Assembly: GCF_036898095.1 (NCBI RefSeq)
Contig: NC_090745.1
Coordinates: 81,575,516 to 81,639,515 of the forward strand
Reading direction: 5' to 3'
Source of the DNA: Palaemon carinicauda
Lineage: Eukaryota > Arthropoda > Malacostraca > Decapoda > Palaemonidae
Length of the DNA stretch: 64,000 bases
Under the pieces are notes generated by a model, which was not told the origin of the DNA, ran no database searches, and saw only the letters and a program-made list of their open reading frames with translations. Positions 41,817 through 52,520 of this stretch are shown in pieces (within the stretch, counting starts at the first letter, position 1; each line of letters opens with the position of its first letter). Position numbers and translations under genes: made by a program.

Positions 41817-43085
41817 TTGTTCCCATACTAACAAACTTTTCGTTCTTTATGTGGATACACTGTCGGTGGAGCTGGAAGGCAGCCATTAGGTATAAAATGC
41901 AAGGTGGAGGTTACCCAGCCACCCATATATACTCTCACAGCTGTGAGCTACATCACTTACTTTTTTCTGGTAGAGAGCGGACGTCCCCGCTCTCTCCCTT
42001 TAAGGCTTAGCCGTTTATCATTATTGCTTTACGCTCATTCTTTTTATTTACAGATGTGACTGTGTTTTTAACCTGATGCTTCACAAAATAATGTGGCAGT
42101 TTTCAGATGTCAAGGTTTGTCTCTGTGAATTTATTGGAAGGAATCCTCTGCACTGACAACTTCTCTTATGGGTAACCTCTCCCGTCCGCAGGTTGGGTTT
42201 TTTTCCCCAGGAGGGAAAGAATTTTTAATTCTCTCTTTGTGTCTTCTTTAGCGCTTATAGACAACATTGGGGTGCAAAGTTAGTGGCTGTAGCTGTGGCT
42301 GACGTCTTAGCTGTTTAAGAGGTCTGCCTCCCGTTCATCTTACTATTGACTCCTGCTGACGACGAGTCTTTCGCCTCCTGCTGACGACGAGTTTTTTCGC
42401 TTCCTGCTGACAACGAGTCTTTTCGTCTCCTGCTGATTTCCCTGTTGAAGATTCCAAGACTACGAACGATTGTCAACCCACAGGTTGCTCGCCAATCGCC
42501 AGATGGACGGATTATTTTCTCCTTAATGATCGCAGGGGCAAGACTCATAATGAGATCTGAATTTATTCTGATCAATGATTGTAGGGGCGAGACTCATCAC
42601 CTTGTCTTCCTGGTTGGTCAGGATGTCGTTTGCGACAATCCAATGATGAGCTCATCACCTCGTTTTCCTAGTTGGTCAGGGTGTTGTTCGCGACAATCCG
42701 ATGTTAGACACTCGTCAGGGCGTCATAATTGATGATCAATGATCGCCACAGAGATCGTAACGATCACGGGACCGTAGGCTATCACGATTTCAAAGCTCTT
42801 CTTCTTGAAGACGAACACCTGTTCGGTTTCTACTTCGGGAGATTGGTCCGGCAAGATTCCCATTCATGCAATCCCTTTGGGGAAAACTCAGAAACAAGCC
42901 TTGGCTTTTTCTCAAGCAACACTTTATGTTAACCTTCAGTTTGAGATAGAGCTTGTTGAAGGGAAACAGAGTGTTGTTTGGAGGTTCGCCTCCAGTTGTG
43001 AGATATTCTCCTTCCAACGGAGTCTCTACACAACCCTTGAGTACGCTCACGATCAGCAAGAAGTGTCCTACATGCTTTAGAAGTT
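41817..43085 (+). mobile_element. Diverged DIRS-like 5' region (H)
   Basis: Starts TTGTTCCCATACTAACAAAC, resembling the DIRS left end TTGTTCCGTAAC. At the corresponding distance it has a GCGGACGTCCCCGCTCTC segment and a pyrimidine-rich CTTTTTATTTACAG before the ORF1 position, as in copies A, B and D. Tandem repeats follow (42351-42436, about 25 bp x 3.4, and two units of about 66 bp at 42575-42700). A frame at 42805-43080 has no clear match. It may continue at 51950 after copy D. Tentative. Confidence 0.45.
42351..42436. repeat. 25-26-bp tandem repeat
   Basis: TCCTGCTGACGACGAGTCTT plus TCGCC-type bases, three full units and a partial one. Confidence 0.85.
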
Positions 43086-43478
43086 TTTAATTTCAATAAT
43101 CCTATAGTTTTAAAGATTTTAGAGTGGCTTTTAATTATTGGTATGAAAGGTATAACAGTTAGTTGTTCCGTAACCAAAATACAAACCACGCTATTTACAT
43201 GGGGTATTACTTTCGGCGTAGCTGAAATGACGAGCCATTAGATTTTTAACGAGGGTTAACTACCCTCTCACTAGTTAGCGAGGGGGTAGGGGAGGGGTAG
43301 CTAGTAGGGGAGGGGTAGCTAGCTACCCCTCCCCCCTCACACACCAGTGAACTGATTCACTTTACTTTTGGCTCGGGTGATGATCAGACCTGTCTGTCTC
43401 ACCCTTGCATTTTTGACAGCCTTAATTTGTTTGCTTTTTCTTACAGCTTGTGTGCTTGGAAGTTGGCCTCCATCCATC

Positions 43479-44290
43479 ATGCGGAAGTGCCCTGGACTTC
43501 CCGACCGCCCTTGTGGAACGTTCATGTCGGCGGTCGAGACCGACCCTCACTCCTTATGTCCATACTGCCGAGGTCAACGGTGTGAAAGGAATAAAACTTG
43601 TAGTGAGTGCAGGGAGTGGTCTACCTCCCAGTGGGAGAGGTTTTCCCGGCCACGTAAGAAGAAGTCTAAGCGTGACCTTTCTCCTTCAAGGGGTGCCTTG
43701 AAGAAGGAAGGTTCCAAAGACTTCTTCCGTTGCCCGAACCTCCTCCGAAGCTCCCACTCGATCGGTCTCTCGCGAGGGGCCGTCGAGTGGTAGCGTAGGC
43801 CTTTCTGTTGTTGACCAACCTCAGGGTTCGGGAGAGGGAGTTGCCTTCCATAGCGAGGCAGCTCCTCCTCCTCCAACTCCGGGGGAGGATTTTGATGTTG
43901 ATGATTCTGTGTCTAACAATGATCTTTTGCAGCTTTGGGCTTCCTTGGGGCTTAAGGGCTCGCCCTCCAGGGAAGCCCTGTTTGACCTGATCCAGTTGGG
44001 TGCAGCTGTCAAACAGTCGCCAGTAATAGCAGAGGTAGATCCTCTGTCTATTGTCGACGTTGTTGTGGCAGAGGCTTCCGACGGGTCGGGCCAAACCCCT
44101 GTTGTTGTTGCGGATGTTGCTGAAGGCTCAGTTCCCCCTTCCGAACATCCTTCGAGGGAGGAGCTGGGTCCAACGGTCTCTCCTGCGGGTGATTCTTCCC
44201 CCCCGGGGGAGTTCACTGACGGAGACTCCTCTTCGGAGAACCGACGATGGTGTTGCTGCCCCTCGAGGTCGTCTTCGCCGTAAGGCTCGC
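43479..44290 (+). pseudogene. DIRS D ORF1, N-terminal half
   Basis: MRKCPGLPDRPCGTFMS, then DPHSLCPYC and the C-X2-C-X4-C-X5-C-X2-C cluster, REWSTSQWERF and a basic KKKSKRD stretch. The frame ends at 43793, and the next block (LLQLWASLGLKGSPSREALF, LSIVDVVVAEAS) lies at 43909-44283. Same order as in copies A and B. Confidence 0.8.
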
Positions 44291-44689
44291 CCTCCTCTTC
44301 GCTGTCGAGGCCTTCCTTCCCCTTACAAGGGGGTTAGGAGGCACCTCTTTGGTTCTTCGCCTTCGACGTCCCCCGCAGAGGAGTCTCCTCGACATGAGCA
44401 TACCGTTACAGCCGCATCGCTAGATCTCTCAGCTGATCGTTCGCAATGTCCCACGCCTGCCAGACCTGCTAGCCTTCCTTCTCTGTTTGCGGACGCAGAT
44501 GCGCTGTGGGCGCCTACGCACCCCGTTTTCCAATGGGCACCGGTCCTTTCGGGGCATAAGGACTTGTCTCCCACTGAGACTAAGTCCCTTAAGCGCCAGG
44601 TGTTACCTGCGTGCTTTAGTGCGCAAGCGCTCTCCTGCTGTGGACCCTTCAGACTCTTGACGCCCCACATCTTCTCGCCGTAGATCTCC

Positions 44690-45560
44690 TGCCTGCCAGT
44701 GCTCGCCTGCGCGCCAGCGCTCTCCTACGCGTCAGCGCTCCCCTGCTCGTCATTGATCTCCTGTGCGCCAGCTCTCTCCTGCTCACCAGCGCACATCTGC
44801 GCGCCCCGTTCCTGCTGCGCGCCCTGAGCGCCCACGATCACCTGCTTGCCAGCACACATCTGCGCGCCATGCGCGCCAACGTTCGCCCGCGCGCCCACGA
44901 TCTCCGGATCTGGGTGCAGGCAAGGAAGCTGTTCCTTTGCCCCCTCGCCGTCGATCTCCTACGCGCCCTTAGACCCCGCCCACGCGCCAGCCTTTGCCTG
45001 CGCGCCGTCGCGCGCACTCTCCTGTGCGCTCTTCTAGACCTGGTCGAGCCTCTGCGCGCCCACACGCCCACGAGAAGTCTCCGGTGCAATCCTGCGAGCA
45101 TTCGCCCCTACGCGCCACTTCACCTTCTGGTCCTGCAGCCCAACTGATAGCTCCCGACCACGCCACTACGCGTCAGTGATCTCCAACGCGCCAGCGATCT
45201 CCAACGCGCCAGCGATCTCCTGCGTGCCCGTGCGATCCTTCGCCTGCGGGCAAGCGCTCTCCAACGCGCTCGCGCACCCTCACATCGGAGCGCCGAAGGT
45301 CTCCTGTGCGCCCACGCGCTAACTTGCTTGTGCGCAGCCGTTCGCCTTCTCGGCCTACGCGCCATTGCTCGCCAACGCGCCATCGCTCCCCTGCACGCCG
45401 TCGTTCTCCCGGCCGCCACCTAAGCGCCCACGCGCACCTTCACCTGCGCGCCCACGCGCACCTTCACCTGCGCGCCCACGCACCCAATCACCCGCGCGCC
45501 CACTCGCCCATGCACTCTCTCGCCCGCGCGCACACGCGCCCCTTTGCCTCGACCGCGATT
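44690..45560. repeat. ORF1 hypervariable repeats of DIRS D
   Basis: Short CGCGCCAGCGCTCTCCTG units, then TGCGCGCCCACGCGCACC units. Very GC-rich compared with the rest of the element. Confidence 0.88.
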
Positions 45561-45562
45561 CC

Positions 45563-47305
45563 CGCCGGGTTTCGCAGCACGGGCAACCTTGCGAGTCCTC
45601 AGGAGCGGCGCTTACTTCCAGATCATCGTCGTCGCGATCTCCACCGCGTGAGCGCAGAGCAGCGCTCTTGCAGGAGGAGGAAGATTCTTCAGAGAGGTCT
45701 AGGCAACACCCTTCTTCTTTTCAGGCAGGCCCTGTGGTATCCACTCCTAAGGATCGCCAGATCCCCTTCCCTCCAGCGGGAGCCGTTGACACCGAGTCTG
45801 TCAGCCGTCAGCCTTGGTTCGGGTCTCTGAACAAAGCGGTCGTCCAGGCTGTTAAGCCGGCCCTCGCTGATCTAGGCCTCAAACCAACGGCAGCCTCGTC
45901 CCCGCTGAAGAGAAGGAGAGGAGTGGACTTCGTGGTAACTTCTCCTAGGGTCAAACTGGCTCCCAAGAAATCCGTCAGGAAGGCCCCTTCCCTCTCTCAG
46001 ACGGTTTCTCCTTCCCTTGTGGATGAAGCCTTTCCATCCTCAGGAGAGTCCAGCGAGGTGGGACATTCTCCCACGGCACCAATGGGAGGATCCCACCTCG
46101 AGTAGGAAAATCGTCTCGTGTGGGAGCAGCGAGGAGCCCTCAGACTTCTTTACTGGAGTCATGTATCTCTCCTAGGAGGGAGCCCAAGGACTCGAAGACT
46201 GTCCCTAAGTCTTCATCTCGGATTCGACCAGAGCCAGCAAGACCCCAGGAGAACGTCCGGGTGTACCCCCAAGTAGAGCAGCTGGGGACAGGAGGCTTTG
46301 CTGCCAGTCCAAAAGGAGGAGAGCTGCACGAGTCGGAGCATGCCTTCTGGCAGGTCCTGAGTCTGATGAGGCAACTCAACAGGTTCGAGGACCCGGAGAC
46401 CGCCCCTCGCGAAGGCAAGGATGCATTTCTGGACCAAGTCTACGGCACTCAAAAACCTCCGAAGGCCAGTGCGGCTTTGCCCTGGTCCCAGGGGGTTAAG
46501 AGCGCCAGAGACAAGGTTGAGAGCCAGCTCTCCGAATGCGCCTTCTCCAGCCGTTCCCCTGCCGGCAACAAACTCCTCCCACCTCCTCGCGTGCAGAAAA
46601 GGAGGTACTTCGAGATCATGGGGGGAGTCTTGTTTAGCTCTTCCTCTTCACCATTCTGTGGAAGAGCTCTCCAGGGGAATTTCTCTCGAGAAACTCTCCG
46701 CCCGGCAGGTGACATTCTCGGCTACAGAGATCTTGAGCCAGGAGAAGGTCGCAAAGTGTGCCATGCAGGCCACTTCGTGGCTGGATGTCTGGCTGGGGTC
46801 TCTGGGCATCCTGTTGCAATCCGGGGACTTGTCCAAGGAGAGCACCAGGAAGGCCATGGAGACTTTTCTCCTCTCGGGCACACGCACCATGGAGTTTCTG
46901 GCTCACCAAGTTTCGAACTTGTGGGCAAACTCGATCTTGAAGCGTCGTGATGCGGTGACCGAGAGGTTCCATGCGAAGGTCCCAGCCGTGGATGTCTGCA
47001 AGCTCAGACACTCTTCCATCATTGGAAAGAGCTTGTTTGAGCCCAAGGATGTGGAACGGACAGTTGAGAGGTGGAGGAAGTCGAATCACGATTCTCTCCT
47101 CCAAAGGGCTCTTACATCCAGACCCTACAAGCCTCCAGCACCTCAACAACAACAGCTTTGTCAGTCTAGGACATCGAAACCGGCTCCGGCAGCAAAGGCA
47201 AAAGTGTCCAAACAGCAGCCCTTTCCCATCAAGGACAGGAAGGGTGGGAAGTCCTCCAGGGGAGGCAAGAATCGTAGAGGGAGCGGCCGAGGCCGCAAAC
47301 GATAG
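45563..47305 (+). pseudogene. DIRS D gag-like domain
   Basis: RQPWFGSLNKAVVQAVKPAL and KRRRGVDFVVTSPRVK lie in one frame (to 46105). FWQVLSLMRQLNRFEDPE follows in a second (46120-46600). EELSRGISLEKLSARQVTF to GRGRKR lies in a third (46640-47305). It matches copies B and C block for block. Confidence 0.82.
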
Positions 47306-49200
47306 GATTGGCAATCCCCCTTCGTGTCCACCAGTGGGGGGATGCTTGCAGAGTTGCGCGTTCAGGTGGCAGCAACTCGGGGCTGATTCCTGGACGATCT
47401 CTGTGATCAGCCAAGGATATCGCGTCCCGTTCACGACATCTCTTCCTCCCCTGACAGCGAATCCAGTGTCGTTGAGCTCCTATGCCATGGGATCGGCAAA
47501 GGGGCTAGCCCTTCGGGCAGAAGTCGAGACCATGCTCAAGAAGGATGCTCTCCAAGAGGTCGTCGACGGGTCCCCAGGCTTCTTCAGTCAACTCTTTCTT
47601 GTAAAGAAGGCGTCTGGAGGCTGGAGACCCGTCATCGACCTCTCAGCCCTGAACAAGTTTGTCAAACAAACTCCGTTCAGCATGGAGACAGCAGAGACGG
47701 TCAGATTTGCAGTGAGACCGTAAGACTTTATGTGCACACTGGATCTAAAGGACCCGTACTTCCAGATCCTAATCCATCCGTCTTCCAGGAAGTACTTGAG
47801 ATTCAGCCTAGACAACAAGATCTACCAGTTCAAGGTGCTGTGTTTCGGTCTCTCCACAGCACCGCAGGTGTTCACCAGAGTGTTCACCCTGATATCTTCG
47901 TGGGCACACAGGATCGGCATCCATCTACTTCGCTATCTGGGCGACTGGCTGATCCTGGCAGACTCGGAGTCGACCCTTCTTCGATACCGAGACAAGCTTC
48001 TGGGACTTTGCCAAGATCTAGGGATCATGGTATATCTCGAGAAGTCTTCTCTGCTTCCATCTAAACGACTGGTATATCTAGGCATGATATTGGACACCAA
48101 TCTCCACAAAGCCTTTCCATCAGACGACAGGATAGCAAGGCTGAGGAGGGTCGCAGAACCTTTCCTCAGACGGGAAGAGCTTCCAGCCCAATCTTGGTTC
48201 CGTCTTCTAGGTCACCTGTCCTCCCTGGCCCGTCTAGTTCCAAACGGCCGCCTCAGGATGAGATCCCTACAATGGCGGCTCAAGTCTCAGTGGAGTCAAG
48301 GCCACGATTCCCCGGACTTTCTGGTCCCCATAGGGCCTGCGGAATGGACGGACCTGCAGTGGTGGTTGACCGATGGAAACCTTCGAAAGGGAGTGGATCT
48401 TCTCGTCCTCCCCCCGGATTTGATGCTGTTCTCGGACGCGTCAAAAGAAGGGTGGGGCGCCCACGTTCTGAACCACAGGATCTCAGGCCGTTGGTCAGAA
48501 TCAGAAAAGTACCTCCACATCAATCTGCTAGAGATGAAGGCCGTATATCTGGCCCTTCAACAGTTCCAACAGACCCTGGCGTGTCACTCTATGGTGGTGA
48601 TTAGCGACAACACCACAGTAGTGGCTTATATCAACAAGCAGGAAGGTACCTTTTCACAACAGCTATCCCATCTTGCAATAGAGATTCTGAGATGGGTCGA
48701 AGTCCGCTCGATACCACTATCAGCTCGCTTCATTCCGGGCAAAAGGAATGTGCTCGCCGACAGTCTGAGCAGAGCCTCGCAGATAGTGAGTACCGAGTGG
48801 TCTTTGGATCTTCTAGTAGCCAACAAAGTCCTGACTTTGTGGGGTTCCCCGACAGTGGACTTGTTCGCGACAGCCTTGAATTTCAAGCTGCCGCTGTACT
48901 GCTCCCCAGTCCTTGACCCCAAGGTACTCTGGCAAGATGCCTTCCAACAACGGTGGGACAACATTGACGTGTACGCCTTCCCACCGTTCTGTCTGATGAG
49001 AAGGGTGCTCAACAAGACCAGACTATCGGTCAACCTGTCGATGACCTTGATAGCTCCGCTATAGCATCATGCAGAGTGGTTCCCGGACCTTCTGCAGCTC
49101 CTGACGGAACTCCCGAGAGAACTCCCCCCACGACACGAGCTACTCAAGCAACCACACTGCAACATCTTCCACAAAGCCATAGCTTCTCTTTGGCTTCACG
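47306..49200 (+). pseudogene. DIRS D reverse transcriptase / RNase H, catalytic Asp lost
   Basis: RT begins like copy B. A TAA at 47721-47723 replaces the Gln of RPQDFM. The polymerase box reads YLGD: codon GGC at 47940-47942 replaces the first Asp, which alone would kill polymerase activity. RNase H retains FSDASKEGWGAH, LLEMKAVYLAL and ISDNTT. A TAG at 49062-49064 replaces the Trp of PLWHHAEW, and the frame continues beyond it. Confidence 0.9.
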
Positions 49201-50490
49201 CCTGGAGACTATCCAGCATCTCCTCACAGAGAGATGCTTTTCGCAACAAGTTGCGGAGAGGATGTCTCGACACCTGCGAAGGTCATCCGCAGGGGTCTAC
49301 CAGACGAAGTGGGGAGTCTTCTGTGGTTGGTGTTGTGGGAGGGGTATCTCTCCCCTCGATACCACTATTCCAGCAATAGCGGAGTTTCTTGTATATCTGC
49401 GGGAGGAAATGCGCCTTTCAGTCTCGGCTGTGAAAGGCTATCGCTCAGCCTTAAGTCTAGCCTTCAGGCTGAAAGGATTGGACATTTCTTCTTCCCTGGA
49501 ACTTTCCTTGCTCATACGAAGCTACGAACTTACCTGCCCAGACGAAGTGGGGAGTCTTCTGTGGTTGGTGTTGTGGGAGGGGTATCTCTCCTCTCGATAC
49601 CACTATTCCAGCAATAGCGGAGTTTCTTGTATATCTGCGGGAGGAAATGCGCCTTTCAGTCTCGGCGGTGAAAGGCTATCGCTCAGCCTTAAGTCTAGCC
49701 TTCAGGCTCAAAGGATTGGACATTTCTTCTTCCCTGGAACTTTCCTTGCTCATACGAAGCTACGAACTTACCTGCCCTCACTCGGAGGTGAGACCTCCTC
49801 CATGGAACGTGGTTCGAGTTCTCAGGGCTCTTAAGAGACCTCTGTTCAAACCATTACGCCAGGCTTCTGATCGTCACCTGACTTGGAAGACGGTGTTCCT
49901 GCTCGTTCTAGCTTCTGCCAAGCGTGTCAGTGAACTTCATGGTCTCTCGTACGACATCGCCCATTCAAGGGGATGGGGGGAGATAACGTTCAGGTTCATC
50001 CCTGAGTTTGTTGCCAAGACTCAAAATCCTGGGGTTCCGGACCCACGGTTCGACTCCTTCAGGGTTTCGAGTCTTCGTTCTGTAACAGATGACCCAGACC
50101 ATCTCCTACTATGCCCAGTAAGGAGGCTGAGGCGTTATCTTAAACGAACAGTTGCAGTCCGTCCTCGCGTGCAAGCCCTGTTTGTGAGTACAGGAAGGAC
50201 AAAGAGGAGGGTCACCAAGAATACCATTTCAGGTTGGATTCGAAGGGTCATCCATCATTCCCTGAATCCAGACCCTCCCCCGTCATGTCGCCCTAGAGCA
50301 CACGATGTCAGAGGCATCGCAACGTCCCTGGCATTCAAGAGAAACTTCTCTGTGACGCAGGTGCTACAAGCTGGGGTCTGGAAGCATTAAACGACCTTCA
50401 CAGCTCACTACCTGCAGGACGTGACCCACAGGAGCCTCGATACGTTCTCTATCGGCCCTGTAATGGCTGCACAACAGCTTGTCTGACCTC
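49150..50490 (+). pseudogene. DIRS D tyrosine recombinase with 238-bp tandem duplication
   Basis: Starts LETIQHLLTERCFS, then MSRHLRRSSAGVYQTKW. A 238-bp segment (49303-49540) is repeated directly at 49541-49778, shifting the frame by one. After it, the correct frame (49647-50390) gives SAKRVSELHG (Arg) and AHDVRG (His, Arg). A TAA at 50388-50390 falls before the AHYLQDV Tyr block, which is still present downstream (about 50400-50425). Confidence 0.9.
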
Positions 50491-51329
50491 AGGCTCTTTA
50501 ATGGACAGGTAGCAGAAGGTTGAGGGCATTGTTACCCGGTTTTAGATTGCATGAATGAAAAAGTATGTCTGGCCCTTACTCTTTTCTTCATCCTCCCCTC
50601 TCTTGGGGAAAGCAGCATCCTGGGTTCTCTGCATAGCTGACCTCAAACCACCGCAGGTAAACCATGCTTCCTTGTGCTCCTAGTATTAGTATAATACTGT
50701 CGCGTCCTCCATACCCTGACGAGGTGGTATTGGGAACGTCCTAACCTAGATTTCCATCTAAAGGACTTCAGGTCAACTTCCTAGGACGAGTCACACTTCT
50801 ATCCTTCACACACAAGCTTATGTAGGCCGCACGTTCCTTTCGGAGCAAGGAATTTGCGAAGTGCAGGGACTCTTTTTCTCGAGCGCTGCTCACTCGGATT
50901 CTGAGTCCCCGGGCAAAGCCAAAGCCAGTAAGGCTGAGACTTTCCACCCTGCCTAAGGGTTAAGTCACCCCATGTAAATAGTATGGTTTGTATTTCGGTT
51001 ACGGAACAAATGACAAATTCAGAGATACAGTAATTTGTATTTTTCCTTACCATACAAACCTTAGCTATTTACAAATACTTGCCCGCCAGCCCTGTCCCCC
51101 GTGAAGTCCTACCTCTAAGCGAAGTGAATCAGTTCACCGGTGTGTGAGGGGGGAGGGGTAGCTAGCTACCCCTTCCCTACCCCCTCGCTAACTAGCGAGA
51201 GGGTAGTTAACCCTTGTTAAAAATCTAATGGCTCGTCATTTCAGCTACGCCGAAAGTAATACCCCATGTAAATAGCTAAGGTTTGTATGGTTAGGAAAAA
51301 TAAAAATTATTTTGCTGGGTTCCGGCATA

Positions 51330-51812
51330 TGTAGATGTGTTTGGGGTTGCTGAGTTGCTACTAATAAGGTATCCCATTCCCTGTAATGATTTTTTACCTA
51401 CAATTAAAAATTTTATTCATGACAATTAGCAACAGCATTGGGATAGTTTACTTGGAAATAAGATGAGAGAAATAAGTAATGTTATGTCCCCTTGGAAGTA
51501 TAACGGGATGCACCGAAAGTGGAAGACTACTCTTTGTTGTCGCTGCATTGGTCACACTCGGATGACACATGAGTTGTTTCTGGATGGCGAACATCAACCA
51601 TATTGCAACGACTGTTTGGTACCATTGACAGTGAGGCATTTGTTGACCGAATGCCCCACATATAGTGGTGAAAGAAATATATACATGTTTGGGGCTTGAG
51701 GTGAGGATGGCAGGTTCATCCTTGCCAAGATTCTTGGACATGATGTGTCCTACCATGCTAGTGGTATTTTTAGCTTTATTTCAGAAGCAGGTCTTCTGAC
51801 AGATATTTAACT
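51330..51812 (+). pseudogene. LINE RNase H-like C-terminal fragment
   Basis: Reads NKMREISNVMSPWKYNGM, CIGHTRMTHELFL and CNDCLVPLTVRHLLTECP, the C-terminal RNase H/zinc-knuckle region of Jockey-like LINEs. A TGA at 51697-51699 interrupts it. The same frame continues with GEDGRFILAKILGHDVSYH and ends in a stop at about 51810. It is 5' truncated and replaces the last bases of copy D. Confidence 0.8.
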
Positions 51813-51949
51813 TTTAGAATGACATCTTTGCTTTTATGGTTTTAATTGAATATTTTTTCATTTTTTATTTATAATAAATGATATCAGCATCAATAACTTT
51901 AGATGTCAGGATGCCAGAAAACCTCAAATCAATTACTCAAATCAATCAA

Positions 51950-52520
51950 ACATGGTTACGCTTACTCGGTATTGCGATGCTATTCTCTACATGACCCTTG
52001 GGGATGCTCACGATCACGAGCGCCAGTTACATGCTCATTGCGACGCTAGTCTCTACACAACCCTTGAGGACGCTCACATGATCGAGAGCGAAACACTCGT
52101 GATCGCACTACGCTCATGGTCACGAGCGAGACGCTCCTGACCACGAGCAAGACGCTCTTGTGGTCACGATCACGAGCTAAACTCCTGTGATCACGAGCGA
52201 GACGCTCACGCTCACGATCGTGAGTTACATACTCAAGCACGACGCTCGTGATTACGACAAGCGTTTTGTGGTCACGATCACAAGCTAGACACCCGTGATT
52301 ACGATTACAAACTAGACTCTCGTGATCATGCTCATGAGTAAGATGCTCATGCTTTCGTGCGAGACTTCAAGCTCACGAGCGAGATGCTTGCTCTCGTGCA
52401 AGATGTTCGCTCTCTCGTGTATTACGCTCTTACGCGAGACGCTCACGCTCTCGTGAGAGACGCTCATGCTCTTGTACGAGGCGCTCACACTCATGAGCAA
52501 GAAGCTCTCGTGTGAAGCAT
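51950..52520. repeat. Degenerate repeats of CACGATCACGAGC type
   Basis: Irregular units combining GACGCTC, CACGATCACGAGC and CTCGTG. The opening (TCTCTACACAACCCTTGAGG) closely matches 43021-43045 on the other side of copy D, so the two may once have been continuous. Confidence 0.75.

Larger units (their letters stand above)
43163..51312 (+). mobile_element. DIRS-like retrotransposon copy D, nearly full length, inactive
   Basis: The left terminus TTGTTCCGTAACC is at 43163, with inverted repeat to about 43360. ORF1 follows from 43479, RT/RNase H at about 47306-49200, recombinase at about 49200-50490, internal complementary region at about 50985-51065, and right repeat at about 51120-51312. The final bases of the right end (TTTGTCAT in copy B) are replaced by LINE sequence, so it is slightly 3' truncated. 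The hairpin motif is duplicated in the left repeat near 43295-43320. Stops, a lost catalytic Asp and a tandem duplication make it inactive. Confidence 0.9.

Noticed and set aside
46634..47434. 266-codon minus-strand frame over DIRS D
   Set aside because: Antisense of gag and RT with no homology. Copies B and C have stops in the equivalent place.
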